64,000 nucleotides of DNA. It comes from Callaeas wilsoni (taxonomy: Eukaryota; Chordata; Aves; Passeriformes; Callaeidae). The stretch covers positions 124,001 through 188,000 of the forward strand of contig VWPU01005272.1 of assembly GCA_013398955.1 (NCBI GenBank). The letters are read 5' to 3'. The notes beneath the pieces were generated by a model that was not told where the DNA came from, did no database searches, and saw only the letters and a program-made list of their open reading frames with translations. This document shows, one piece after another, positions 54,255-64,000 of the stretch (within the stretch, counting starts at the first letter, position 1; each line of letters opens with the position of its first letter). The translations under genes and the position numbers were made by a program.

Positions 54255-55144
54255 GTGAGTGTTTCCTAGGCAGTATGAAGTGGTGATATTGTACAGACTT
54301 TTCTTTGTCTCAATTAGAATAAATGACACTGCTTTTTATAGCATTACCTTTGCTTAAGAATTGCTAGAGAGTATGTGAGCATTTGGAAAAGCAACAGAAT
54401 CACAACTAGAGTGGGCCCATTCCTTTTTTTTCTTTTTTTCTCCATTGATGATTATGGTGTAATTGCTGAGTATTTCAGGGAGTTTATCGTTAAAACCTGT
54501 GCTAATATTTTTAACACATACCAGCAACAGGATGAACACACTGGGAAAAAGAAGAACCAGTAATATTTAGCCAGCCCCACTGTAGCAATGACATGATACT
54601 TTGGAATGGAACAAAATCATGATGCTTAGCCTGTTTTCCTGTGTGCCACTAAAAATACCTTTGAATTTATTTGTGAAGTGTAAAAGCATACGAGCATACT
54701 GCAGCAGAATACACAGTAATAGGAATTTTGTCTGAATGAAAATACTGGATGTTTGTAATTTTATGCCATTTTCATTAAAAAAAAAGCCAGAACCTAGTCC
54801 ATGTATTTAAGAAAGGTAGGATAATTGAGTAACAGGAGATGCATGGCCTATGAGAAAAATCTGCTTACATACAAAAATCTGTCTACCTACAAACTAAGAC
54901 TTTAGGTAATAGATGTGTACGGACAGCTACCCTGCTTCTAAGAGCTGTACTGTTTCAGTTTGGTCCATTCTTATATCATTATGCCTTGGGTTGCAATTTA
55001 CATATTAAGGAAATTTAATATTCAAGCACTGTGTCTAGCCAGCAAATAAATTACATCGACAAGTAACCCTCAGTTCACCTTCCATAATGACATACATGCC
55101 TCCTGTCAAGTACCAGTGACAAATGCTCCAAGCCAAGCAAGTAT

Positions 55145-55162
55145 TAAATAAATAAATAAATA
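55145..55162. repeat. AAAT microsatellite
   Basis: About four and a half AAAT units in intron 11. Confidence 0.85.
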
Positions 55163-57319
55163 TTAAAGTTTAGGATAACTATTCAAATGAGGGATTTCTT
55201 TAGATTCCCACCAGTGAATCCAAATACTGTGGAGCAGCTGGAATGCTCCAGGAAAGATAATCTAACTGCAACACCAAGCTCAGATGGTTGACTTTGTGTT
55301 CAAGGAGGCTGTGACATCAGGGCACACCTAGGATAGACTGCTTGGCTGTGTGTGAGTTCAGCATAAGTAAAAACAAGAAGCCTTGAGACTGAAGGTGAAC
55401 TTTGCAGAAAATGCAAATGGCCTTCCTGATCAGTGAACTTTGCTGTGAATTATGGTTAAACTTTGCAGCTTCTTGTGTCCATAGATGATATGAAATAGGG
55501 GCAGGTAATCCTGTGGAATAAGTTAGCAAAAAGCCCTACTGCCATCAGGGCAAAATACTGAGGGGCACCAAAGTTCACAGGTATACAGGGCTGCCACTAT
55601 AGAAGTGTGCACCAAAAGCTTAATATCTTAGAGTCCTCAGAAGCAGAGAGACTTTTAAAGTTTTGAGGAGGAGCACACAAAAGTTCATAAAGAGAATATA
55701 AAGCAACGATAGAAATAAAAGAAATAGAAATATGCTAGAAAGCCAGGCTCTTCTACACTGCCACAGCTGGATTGGCTTGTAGATAGCTCTCTGTAAAGGT
55801 CTGTGAAAGTATAAGCAGCGTGTACCATGTCATGCTTTTGCCTAAATGTACTTCTGGTGCTCTGGTCCCCTAATTCACTCTGGTCAGTCTCCACGCTGCC
55901 TGCAGGAGGGCAGCCAGTTAGTCACTCCAGAATGCTGCATCTTAGTGGCTTGGGAGCAGAGATGGGAATGAACAATACTAGGAACCACCTATAAATGAAA
56001 CCCAGCTATGCTGACTCCTTGCACAGCAGGCTGTGGACTCAGGAAAACAGTTTGGTACTTTTGTTCCTTTTTCCAAGTCCTGACCCACTGTGAATTTTTA
56101 TTGGTAAGTTAGTAAATAGCCTCATCCTCCCACAGCAGGAGCTGGAATTGTCCCAGTGTAATTAAATGAGCCAGTGCAGTAGTGTGCTCTCATTTTAGGA
56201 AGTCTGCAATTAGGGAAGATCTTGAGTCTACTAGGGATGAGAATAGGAAGACTGCTGTCAGGCCACAGCAGGGTGCTGGAAGGCAGTGAAAAACTATTCC
56301 TACAGAGATGCTTTTCCAGGGACACTCCTCTGTAGCTGTAATGGAAGATACGTGAAGGGAAGAATTGCCAATGTCGGACTGTAATTCTGATGAGTCATTT
56401 AAGACTCCCATGTGGAGAAGGGAAGGGGATCAGTGCAAACAAAGGGGGTGTGGGAAAAGTGTGTGATGGTGGGAAAGAGGTAGGTCACAGCTGGCTGGAA
56501 GGCTTTATGCCTAAATTGTTGCATATGAGAAACGGGGGAGTGTGTTGTAGTCTCCTAAATATAAACCACGCTGATGGAACAAGCGAGCAGCCTGTAAGTG
56601 GAAGGTGATAAGAGCAAAAGTAACTGGGAGACAACTTTGATCCCTCTTCTGAGAAAAGTTAGATAGCTACCTCCACAAAAGAAAAGCTCATCTAAACAAA
56701 ATCAGGGAAGCAACAGGGGAGTTTCTGTGGGACAAACTCTCTAGGAGGAGGAATCAGCAGATATTCTTCGGTACTGTCCAGAAGACATCAGGTTTATAGT
56801 ACAGCACCATCTTCTTTTGGTGCAGAAAAGTGCAAACACAGTCACAGACTACATATCTATGTCAGCAGTTTTTCAGTGGCTCAAAAGTTTTGAAAAGGAA
56901 AGGACAAAAGTGTTTCTAAGAATGAGCCTAGAAGGGTACTGCACAGTGTAAGTGTGAAGCAGCAAGACCCCCGAGCACACTAAGCTACATTAAACAGACG
57001 ACATGTGAAATGGCAAGGGAGTTCAGGGATAAGTTGGATGTAAGGAGAAGGTGAAAGAAAGTATGTGTGTCTTCTAATAGGAAAGGTGAATGAGAAAATA
57101 AATGAGATCAGATTTTTTTTTCCTTCCTTATTCTCTGTGTGTTTGGTCTTTCTAAAGATTATAAACTACGTCCATATAAACTATGTAGTGCTCCTAGTAT
57201 TCACTACAAGGTAGCAAGAGACAAATGCAGTAAAAGATCCAAAGGCAAATGAGATGGACTCAAGTCAGGCTAGACTGATGAAATTTCTTCTGAGCACATA
57301 GGAACCAAGAAAAACAATC

Positions 57320-57900
57320 TCCAAACCATTAACAAGCTCTTTTGAAAACTCCTAGAGGAAGCTTGAAGTCCCAAGGGATCGGTAAAAGGCAGACTTTGTG
57401 TTTGCCTTTAAAAAGGAGTTAGGCCAGGAGTTTATGTGCCAGTCAACATAATTTCAATTAGGATTAGAGTTCCAAATGGTCTTGATAGATTGAAAAAATA
57501 GTCTGAAATCAATAAGAAGGGATATGTTGAAAGACAGGTGCAAATTACATTTGAGGGAGAAAAAGAGTCGGATTTATGCATACAGATGGCAAATAGCAGC
57601 AAAGTTGACAATACTGCAGAAGAAGAATCTAGGTTCATAGTGGACTACAAATGTAGTGGGATTCATTACCTTCATTGTGTTGGAAGAAAGGGCAAATGTC
57701 ATTTGCAGCCTCATTACTGGGAATGTCAGTTGTAAGACAGAAATAATTACTGTGCTTAGCTGAGAATGCCAAAGCGTCCAGAGGACTATGGCTCTAGTCT
57801 GGACACCTCCCTCTGTAGAAGACAGGAACACAGTGAAGAAAAGAAGGAAAGGAATAGAAATAAAACGTTTAGAAATCCTAGTCTGGTTGAAAGTCAAAGT
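57320..57900 (+). mobile_element. old, decayed CR1-type LINE fragment
   Basis: In plus orientation the sequence follows the order of a CR1 reverse-transcriptase region despite heavy decay. CCATTAACAAGCTC near 57327, GAAGTCCCAAGGGATCGG near 57365, CCTTTAAAAAGGAG near 57408 and CCAGTCAACATAATTTCAAT near 57440 correspond to the stretch coding for NxRPVSL. Around 57630 GGTTCATAGTGGACTACAA and later GTCCAGAGGA (57776) follow as in intact CR1 copies. There are many frame breaks and gaps, including loss of much of the catalytic core between 57480 and 57600. Sequence from about 55900 to 57320 may include more of the same element but I cannot show it. It is far older than the CR1 at 10130-11097 and has the same direction as DISC1. 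Confidence 0.7.
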
Positions 57901-59829
57901 CTTCAACCACATACAACATAACAATAAATAGAAAAACTATTAGTTATTGTTGTGTGCTATGTGAGGGTAAAATGAAATGTAACCATCTTGCTTTGTAGCA
58001 GGAGGAAAACCTGCTCACTGCAAGGGTAGTTTAGCCCTGGAGCAGTCTGTACCCTGCAACTGGAACCACCAGATCCCTTGTCAGCTGCTAAGAGCCATGC
58101 ATGCAGACACCAGCTGCAGACAGTCACCGCAAGCTTGGTCACACTGCAAGTCACAGAGCAGGCTCTGGTGGTCCCTGGCTGCTTCCTGGGCAGCCTTGCC
58201 ATGATGGTGTTGGTCACGAGTAACACGCATTGTTCTCAGTGGCCTTCCTCATCTACAACAGCTGCACAGGACAATGCACGTGGGGCAGGAAATCTGGGAT
58301 GCAGAGCAGGAACAAATTCTTTTGTTTGGTCCTCCCTTGCACCTTTGACACCTCATGGCCATGCAGCTCATTTTTCTCAGGGCATGTGTGCTTAGCCTGC
58401 ATGTGACTGAAGCATCTGCTGAAGCAGGACAAACATGGATGGTTGCATTTTGTTTCTAGTAATTATTTAAGATACGTCCTGGCCATTGTGGAGTTTCAAG
58501 TGCTGACAATTCCCATTAACTTCTGCAAGGGTCAAGGGTAAGCGTGCAGCACTTCTGCCAACTGTAGATCACTGTTCTAAACCTTGTGCCATAATGTGAA
58601 GCATCTGCCTGCAAGGGCAACTTTTTGTAGTTGTTACTTATGTTATTTTGAGTTATTTTAACTATTATAGGAGAGAGAATGTTTAGTGCAGGTGAAAGAA
58701 ATCTGGCCATGACTCCACAGAAGGTGTTCTAAAACTTCTATTTTATTGGGATTATGATATTGCTGCTTGGAAGTAAGGCAGTGCCCTTTTACAGAAGTTC
58801 CTCTGTAGGAAGAATGAATTTTCAGGATGTATCTGGGAATGCTCCTTCTCAGCACAACCACCAAAGACTCTAATATGTACTCTAATCCCAAATAGATCTA
58901 GCTACTACAATGCCAGTTCTTCTATATAAAATTGCTGAACTAGGTCGAAGAGCACAGGAGGTGTTTGCACTGGAAAAGGTGTTCAAATGTTTTCCTCAAG
59001 TAATGCTGTCGAGGAGCTGTTGCTCATAGGTCATTATAATTACCTGTAAAAGGGTAAAACAAAATGCATAAGACTAAAGTGAAAACCATTCCCTCTGCTC
59101 CTGATGCAATATGCTGATGTTACAGCTGTGCACCAGCTGGAACGTTGTCTGTTCTTACCATTTCTTGCATCAGACTTTCACATCTTTGGGAAAGAATGAG
59201 AATTTCTACTTTGTCTGAGAAGCCAGAAGAATTGCACCTTAAAAAGTAAATCACACCCATATTTGTGCTGTTTTCACCTGCTTAAGGATTTAGAAGGAAA
59301 AAAAAATCCCAGCCAGCTACATTCCCTGTTCACAGAAAAATCCATAAAGCAATATTGCATTTCAGCTCTCTCCTGACTCCTGCAATCTCTCCCAGCTGCT
59401 TCCTAAAAATGCCGTTAGAGCAAAAATAACCAGTCTTCAGACTTACAGCATCTTGTAGCATTGACATAACCTACAAGCTGGGATGAGTTGTATTTTATTA
59501 ATAAGTTGAGCTTGAGGCAGAGTCCACTTTCCTCTCAGAGATGTTGTTGATCAGTGTAAAGTGCCACTTTCCAACTAGGAGCTGTTCTGAATAGTTTGTG
59601 TATCACTGACGGGGTTTTCCTGCCTACATAGACTAGGTGTCAAGTAAAAATGCTACCAGTGATGTTACCAGGCATGAAAGGCACTAAGAGAAATCTTTTC
59701 TATCTACTTCTCTGGGTTATCAGACCTTTTTTAAATGAGGGCCTGGAGACAGAAGCTGTGGAATTGGTTGAATATTTAGAATTATTCTTGTGTATTTTTG
59801 AGAGCTCTGTATGTTTCTTCCATTTTCGT

Positions 59830-59852
59830 ATTTATTTATTTATTCATTCATA
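59830..59852. repeat. ATTT microsatellite
   Basis: About three ATTT units passing into ATTC units in intron 11. Confidence 0.85.
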
Positions 59853-61003
59853 TAAGTTCTGGAAAATCATAATTTATATGATGGTTCTCCTGCATTTTTC
59901 ACATGACACCTGCAAGTAAATTCCTGGTAGTTGATGCTTGTCTAAGGTGTTGGAGGAACTTCTCATTTCAACTAGAAAGGCAGCTGGGTTATGTAGGTGC
60001 AGAAACAGTTCATTCATGCACTATTATGGCTGTAATAAAGAGAAATTAAGCTGCATTATTAGGATTTAAAGACTACTTAAATATAACCTCAGTCTTACAG
60101 AGCTATTTTGGTTACTCTGAAGTGAAACCATACCCATTTAGTTATGATTAAATTGGTTTCAAGTGTTTAAAGACCTAAACAAGTTTGATTTGACTTTTAC
60201 ACTCTCAGATTTCCCTACCTTCCCATATCCTTGTTACAATTGGTTACATTTTCCTGATATTTACTGTTCCTCTACCTTAATTTTCAAAGTAAACAGGATT
60301 TTTGTTACATTTTTAGGCAATGCATTATGTACCCAGAATGTGATCATTTAGGAAGAATACCCTGCATTTTTTTGTATGCGGAGCTTTCTCTATGTGGTCA
60401 TAATTTCAGATGTGCTTCCAGAGTACTTGTTTTTGGTTTTTGTTTTTCAATTTACTGACTTGTTTAGCCTGAGACCTAAGTTCTCTTGGACAACTGTCAT
60501 CTGTCCTCGCATGCGTGTCACAGAATGATTCCCTAAGAGCTTTCTATTGATACAAATGGCCTGGGTTATCCCACTCCATAACAGCATATGGAGTCCTGCT
60601 CGTATGCTGAATAACAATTTATTAGCTGGATGGAAGACTTTTCCCTCATCTTCTGTCACTGGTCGTCAGAAAAACACATTCCTAGTTGCTGTAAGGAGAA
60701 TGTTTACTTTCTCCTCCCATCTTCTCAGTTCAAAAACAATGGGGTTTTTTCACATCCATACATTCTGTGGAGTGCTGCTGTAGGTTCTCAGGTTTGGCAA
60801 TGCCTGGAACTGGCGGCTCCGGTCCTGTGCACAGAGCCAGGGTCTCGGCCATTGAGCTCCTCTGTGTCTAAGCTGCAGGGGTTTGCAACATAACCTCTTA
60901 ACCAACCCACCCATCCAGGGGCTGAGCTGCAGCTGGTCCCAGTGGGATCTTCTGGATAGCCATGTCTGGGAAAGGCCTGAGCAAAGCAGAAAGGTAAAGC
61001 TCT

Positions 61004-61037
61004 GTGCCACAACAGAGGATGTGCCACAACAGAGGAT
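61004..61037. repeat. 17-bp tandem duplication
   Basis: GTGCCACAACAGAGGAT occurs twice in a row without a mismatch, followed by GTG of a would-be third unit. It lies in intron 11 and has no visible function. Confidence 0.95.
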
Positions 61038-62396
61038 GTGTCAGCAAGCAGAGCTCTTCTGATATTCGACTTCATGTATGCAATGTACTGTGTGATGCAA
61101 TGTGAAGGGATAGCACACAACTGACTTCTGGTAAATGTGGTCACCAAAACCCAGGTTGTTTCACAATGGGCAGCATTCCAAAAAGTATTAGCATGATTTC
61201 TTTGGAAGGCCTTTGAAGGAAGGTTTGATTTCTCTTAAACAACCACTGATGTCTTATAGCAACAGATAAGTGCAAAGGACCCCAAGTGCTTTTTTCTTTG
61301 AGGAGAAAAATTTTCTGCAGATAGTATATGGCCACATTAGAAGCTGGCTTTATTGATGAGTGCACAGACTAGGTCTAGAGACAATCCAGTTTTCTGGATT
61401 CCAGCTGGTGAATTACTCTTTTTTTTTTAAACATGGTTCCAGCAGACGTTCATCTTGGCACCATAATATTTTCTTAAAAATAACCCCTGTCATTACTGTA
61501 GACAGCACTAGGATGCCATGGGAGGAAGAGGAAAGGCTTGTCTCAGAGCTGTGCAAATTGATTGATTTTTTTTTTTTCCCTCCCCCACCTCTTCTCATAT
61601 TTGCTGCTTATTTGGGTCATTTCTCAAAGTACTACTCAATGCAAAATATAAAAAATAGCAATTACCCTTGTGCAATATATCTGAAAAAACTTATGAGAAA
61701 GACTTTGAAACTGGTTTAAAATACTCAGTTTAAAACAGAAAAAGTATTTGCCTGGGTAAGTTCTAAGTAGAGAAGCATTATTTTTGAAAATTTAATCTTG
61801 TTAAATGATAACTCAGTAAAAAAGTATAGTTTCATCTTGTAATCTCAAAGACTTTGATGCATTTTCTTTGATTGCTTGAGCAAAGTCCCCAAGTACTCTA
61901 GCCATATTTTTCTTCAAAAATGTGAGTACATTTTACGTGTATAAGAGTTACCAAAATGATGCTGCTTGAAATATTTACATGACCTAAAAGTGTAAATCAT
62001 ATTTACATGAACAACTTGAAATTTGGGTACCTTAATGGGATGGTTAGCATGAGACTTCTCTCCCCTGCTGTGATGAGACAACAGGGAAGAAGGAGACCAG
62101 CTCAGTCTTCACACCCCTTTAATAATCTGCTGAAAGTGAGATCAGGACTTTTTTTTCTGCTGGGAAGAAGGCTGAGACCACAACCTCATTCCATTTCATA
62201 TTAATCACCAATTTATTATACAGAAACAGCTTTTTGTCTCTCTAATGGGAATTTGCTTTTAGGCAATGTCTTTGCACTGCAAAGTATCATATCCCCTTAC
62301 TAGTATTTTATTTTCCCTTTAATTTGATGCAAATTTGATGTAGAAAAGTGCAGTCAGCAGCAAACATGCTTTCTTTTCTTTTTCAACTTTCTGTAG

Positions 62397-62514
62397 GAGT
62401 TCTTCATATTTTCTGCAGAGCTGGGAGAAAAATGTGAAGCAATAAGTGAGAAATTGGTGCATCTGGAAGATCAATTGCAAAGTTCCGCCTGCAGAGTTGA
62501 TGAAGGAGTTATTC
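62397..62514 (+). CDS. DISC1: DISC1 exon 12 (118 nt, penultimate coding exon)
   Basis: The acceptor CTTTTTCAACTTTCTGTAG has a long pyrimidine tract. From the first base the exon reads EFFIFSAELGEKCEAISEKL and then VHLEDQLQSSACRVDEGVI, ending in a lone C (phase 1). The human counterpart is ESYILSAELGEKCEDIGKKL followed by LYLEDQLHTAIHSHDEDLI, so identity is high over GEKCE and LEDQL. This stretch lies within the C-terminal coiled-coil region that mammalian studies tie to NDEL1 binding. An alternative acceptor 22 bases further in (CTGCAG before 62419) breaks the phase. Read past its end, the frame loses all likeness to DISC1 at once and stops at 62559, so the exon must end about here; the next bases are ATATCCTTT, a U12-type AT-AC donor. 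The mammalian continuation (SLRREL...) is not in the window. Confidence 0.93.
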
Positions 62515-62523
62515 ATATCCTTT
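62515..62523 (+). other. DISC1: U12-type AT-AC 5' splice site of DISC1 intron 12
   Basis: ATATCCTTT follows directly on the last codon base that still matches DISC1. This is the consensus 5' splice site of introns removed by the minor (U12-dependent) spliceosome with AT-AC ends. No GT donor in the right phase is close by, and the position leaves C as the first base of the next codon, which suits the Q or H that follows DLI in mammals. The matching U12 branch site (TTCCTTAAC-like) and the AC acceptor must be beyond the window end; I found no convincing one before 64000. Confidence 0.8.
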
Positions 62524-64000
62524 TCGCTATAGCTATAGATACGTATCAATCTGTGTAAGCATGCACATGAAATACTTGCCTTTCAGATTCACATGGAATG
62601 CTAATTCCTAGTGTAGATTAGATGCATTAAGAATGGGAGAAATGGTTGTCTTGCTGAAATGGGCATTTTTGTGTAGTAAGTTTTCCTGCAGTACATTTTC
62701 ACTGTGGTGTGATCCAGATTTAATTGATTTAAGGAGAAGTTAGTTCTTTGTAAATTAAGATTGGGCACTGAAAAGCCTTTATTTTTACTGTTAAAATCCT
62801 TTTGTTTGTAATGCTCATATAATTAAATACGTAGTGCACCAAAAGCTGCATGGATACAAGTGTCCATGCACCTGCATTTCCTAACATGATTTAGCTGAAT
62901 TAAATGCTACATTATTGACTCAGACTGTGTATATTGTCACCTGAAGTTTGGGGTTTTTTCTTTTTTAAAAAATGGGCAATAGATGAATCATGTGGCATCC
63001 TACACATTTTAATCTGCCTCTAACACTCCAACGCAACTAACCAGGTGAGATTTTGTCTTATGCACCCTTATCTCTTTCTGTGCTTCATCTGTCAGTTTTT
63101 CTGAAGATTGCTTATCCTTTATGAGGAACTCCTTGGCCATTTTTCAGAATTTAAGAGTACAAAGTTCTGCTTCATTTGTAACTTTCACAGGGAAAACTTT
63201 CATAAAAGAGGTTTTGTTCTTCTAAGAAAAGGTAAAGAAAGTTAGAACCAGTGAAGCTGAGGAAGATGAGAGTACTGAGCTGGTTAGGTTTTAGTAGAGA
63301 AGAGGTGGCAGTCAAGAGGATCATGAAGAAAGATAAATGTGTTCAAGATGCAGAGATTAGCAGAGGAGCCCTTGGAGACATCTGAAGGTGAGTTGAGGTG
63401 ATGACGATTCTAGAAAGGATTCAGTTCCTGCTAAGACAAAGTGGACAGTCCTGCAGAGGATAGTTTAGAGAACAGAGAATAAATAGCATGTGGAAATACC
63501 ACTGTGTTTTAAGTAACTGGGCATCTATTGCAAGTCGTTGCAAAATTCCTTTTCTAGAAACTTGGTTTCTTTAAAGGTAACAGAAGGATAAAGTGCAAGG
63601 GGCAGAGGGAAGGAAGAATGGTGCTGGGGGAAGGAGATTTGTATTGGAGGAGAGAAATCCAGTCAGTAATTGGTCACTACTTCAAATCTTTCTTTTCTAA
63701 GCATTTCCATATACACACAATATACAGGAAGATTATTCAACATTCTTTTCATTACATTTGCAGTGTTCATGCTTGGCTGCAGTTGTGTTTCCCCAATGCA
63801 TTCTTGTCAGAGCTGTATGGATGTGTCTTGAGTGTGTGTGCAGAGCATCCAATTCCTTTCTCCCTTGTGTATATTTACTCTTAAATGAGCTTTTCTCAGT
63901 GGCCCTTATAGAAGAATGCTGAGTGTTGGAGTTATGGGCTCTTTGCAGGAGACTTAAGTTAATATTCAAACTGAACAGTCATGTCTGATCATAGTTATAG
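62515..64000 (+). other. DISC1: DISC1 intron 12, 5' part
   Basis: Non-coding AT-rich sequence after the AT-AC donor. I searched it for a terminal DISC1 exon (coiled-coil residues like SLRRELQMVKETLQ) and found none. No repeat or other gene is recognisable. Confidence 0.75.

Larger units (their letters stand above)
48466..62396 (+). other. DISC1: DISC1 intron 11 (about 13.9 kb)
   Basis: A phase 0 intron running from GTATCT to CAACTTTCTGTAG. It contains a possible 45-nt cassette exon (54210-54254), an AAAT microsatellite (55145-55162), an old plus-strand CR1 (about 57320-57900, possibly starting further upstream), an ATTT microsatellite (59830-59852), a short GC-richer patch around 60780-61000 and a 17-bp tandem duplication (61004-61037). 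I see nothing recognisable in the remaining sequence. Confidence 0.85.
1..64000 (+). other. DISC1: DISC1 locus, 3' part of the gene (partial at both ends)
   Basis: The whole window lies within one transcription unit read on the plus strand. Three splice-bounded coding segments (28727-28787, 48222-48465, 62397-62514) translate into consecutive pieces of the C-terminal third of DISC1, in the right order and with matching intron phases. Exon 9 and earlier exons lie upstream of the window and the terminal coding exon lies downstream. DISC1 is a scaffold protein of the centrosome, cytoskeleton and mitochondria that binds NDE1, NDEL1, LIS1 and PDE4 enzymes and acts in neuronal progenitor division and migration; this is family knowledge, mostly from mammals. 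About 99 percent of the window is intron. Assignment rests on recognising protein motifs, not on a database search. Confidence 0.93.

Noticed and set aside
57574..57924. Minus-strand frame of 116 codons
   Set aside because: It is antisense to an old CR1 fragment and has no independent support.
58080..58395. GC-richer frame of 105 codons downstream of the old CR1
   Set aside because: No recognisable domain, no exon borders in phase with DISC1, and no other gene evidence.
62419..62514. Exon 12 starting at the inner CTGCAG acceptor
   Set aside because: It would remove conserved residues before SAELGEKCE and does not fit the phase 0 end of exon 11.
62867..62886. TTTCCTAAC-like sequence as U12 branch site of intron 12
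   Set aside because: It lacks one T of the consensus and no sequence like the terminal DISC1 exon follows it.

Overview
The window is intronic and exonic DNA of a vertebrate, almost certainly a bird. It carries CR1 LINEs with avian-type 3' ends, a solitary LTR of a type that is common in bird genomes, and long AT-rich non-coding stretches. The species cannot be fixed from the sequence. Only one protein-coding gene can be supported: the C-terminal part of DISC1 (disrupted in schizophrenia 1), on the + strand and incomplete at both ends. I recognised it by comparing translated splice-bounded segments with recalled mammalian DISC1 sequence; no alignment was run.

Three DISC1 coding exons are well supported. 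By human numbering they are exon 10 (28727-28787), exon 11 (48222-48465) and exon 12 (62397-62514). Their reading phases join cleanly: phase 2 between 10 and 11, phase 0 between 11 and 12. They encode the C-terminal coiled-coil region known for NDE1/NDEL1 and other centrosomal interactions. Exon 12 ends against a perfect U12-type AT-AC donor (ATATCCTTT at 62515), so the last intron is probably removed by the minor spliceosome. The terminal exon is not in the window, nor are exon 9 and everything before it. A 45-nt, in-frame, splice-bounded segment at 54210-54254 may be a cassette exon between 11 and 12.

Layout: 1-28726 is intron 9 (3' part), with a 5'-truncated CR1 on the minus strand at about 10130-11097 and both arms of a nearly identical inverted repeat (17361-17932 and 27282-27850). 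28788-48221 is intron 10, with a solo LTR on the minus strand (about 36822-37408) and two identical 70-bp direct repeats (41593-41662 and 44409-44478). 48466-62396 is intron 11, with an old decayed CR1 on the plus strand (about 57320-57900). 62515-64000 is the start of intron 12.

No RNA gene, CRISPR array, origin, promoter island or second protein-coding gene could be supported. The remaining open frames look like chance frames in AT-rich DNA or frames inside repeats.
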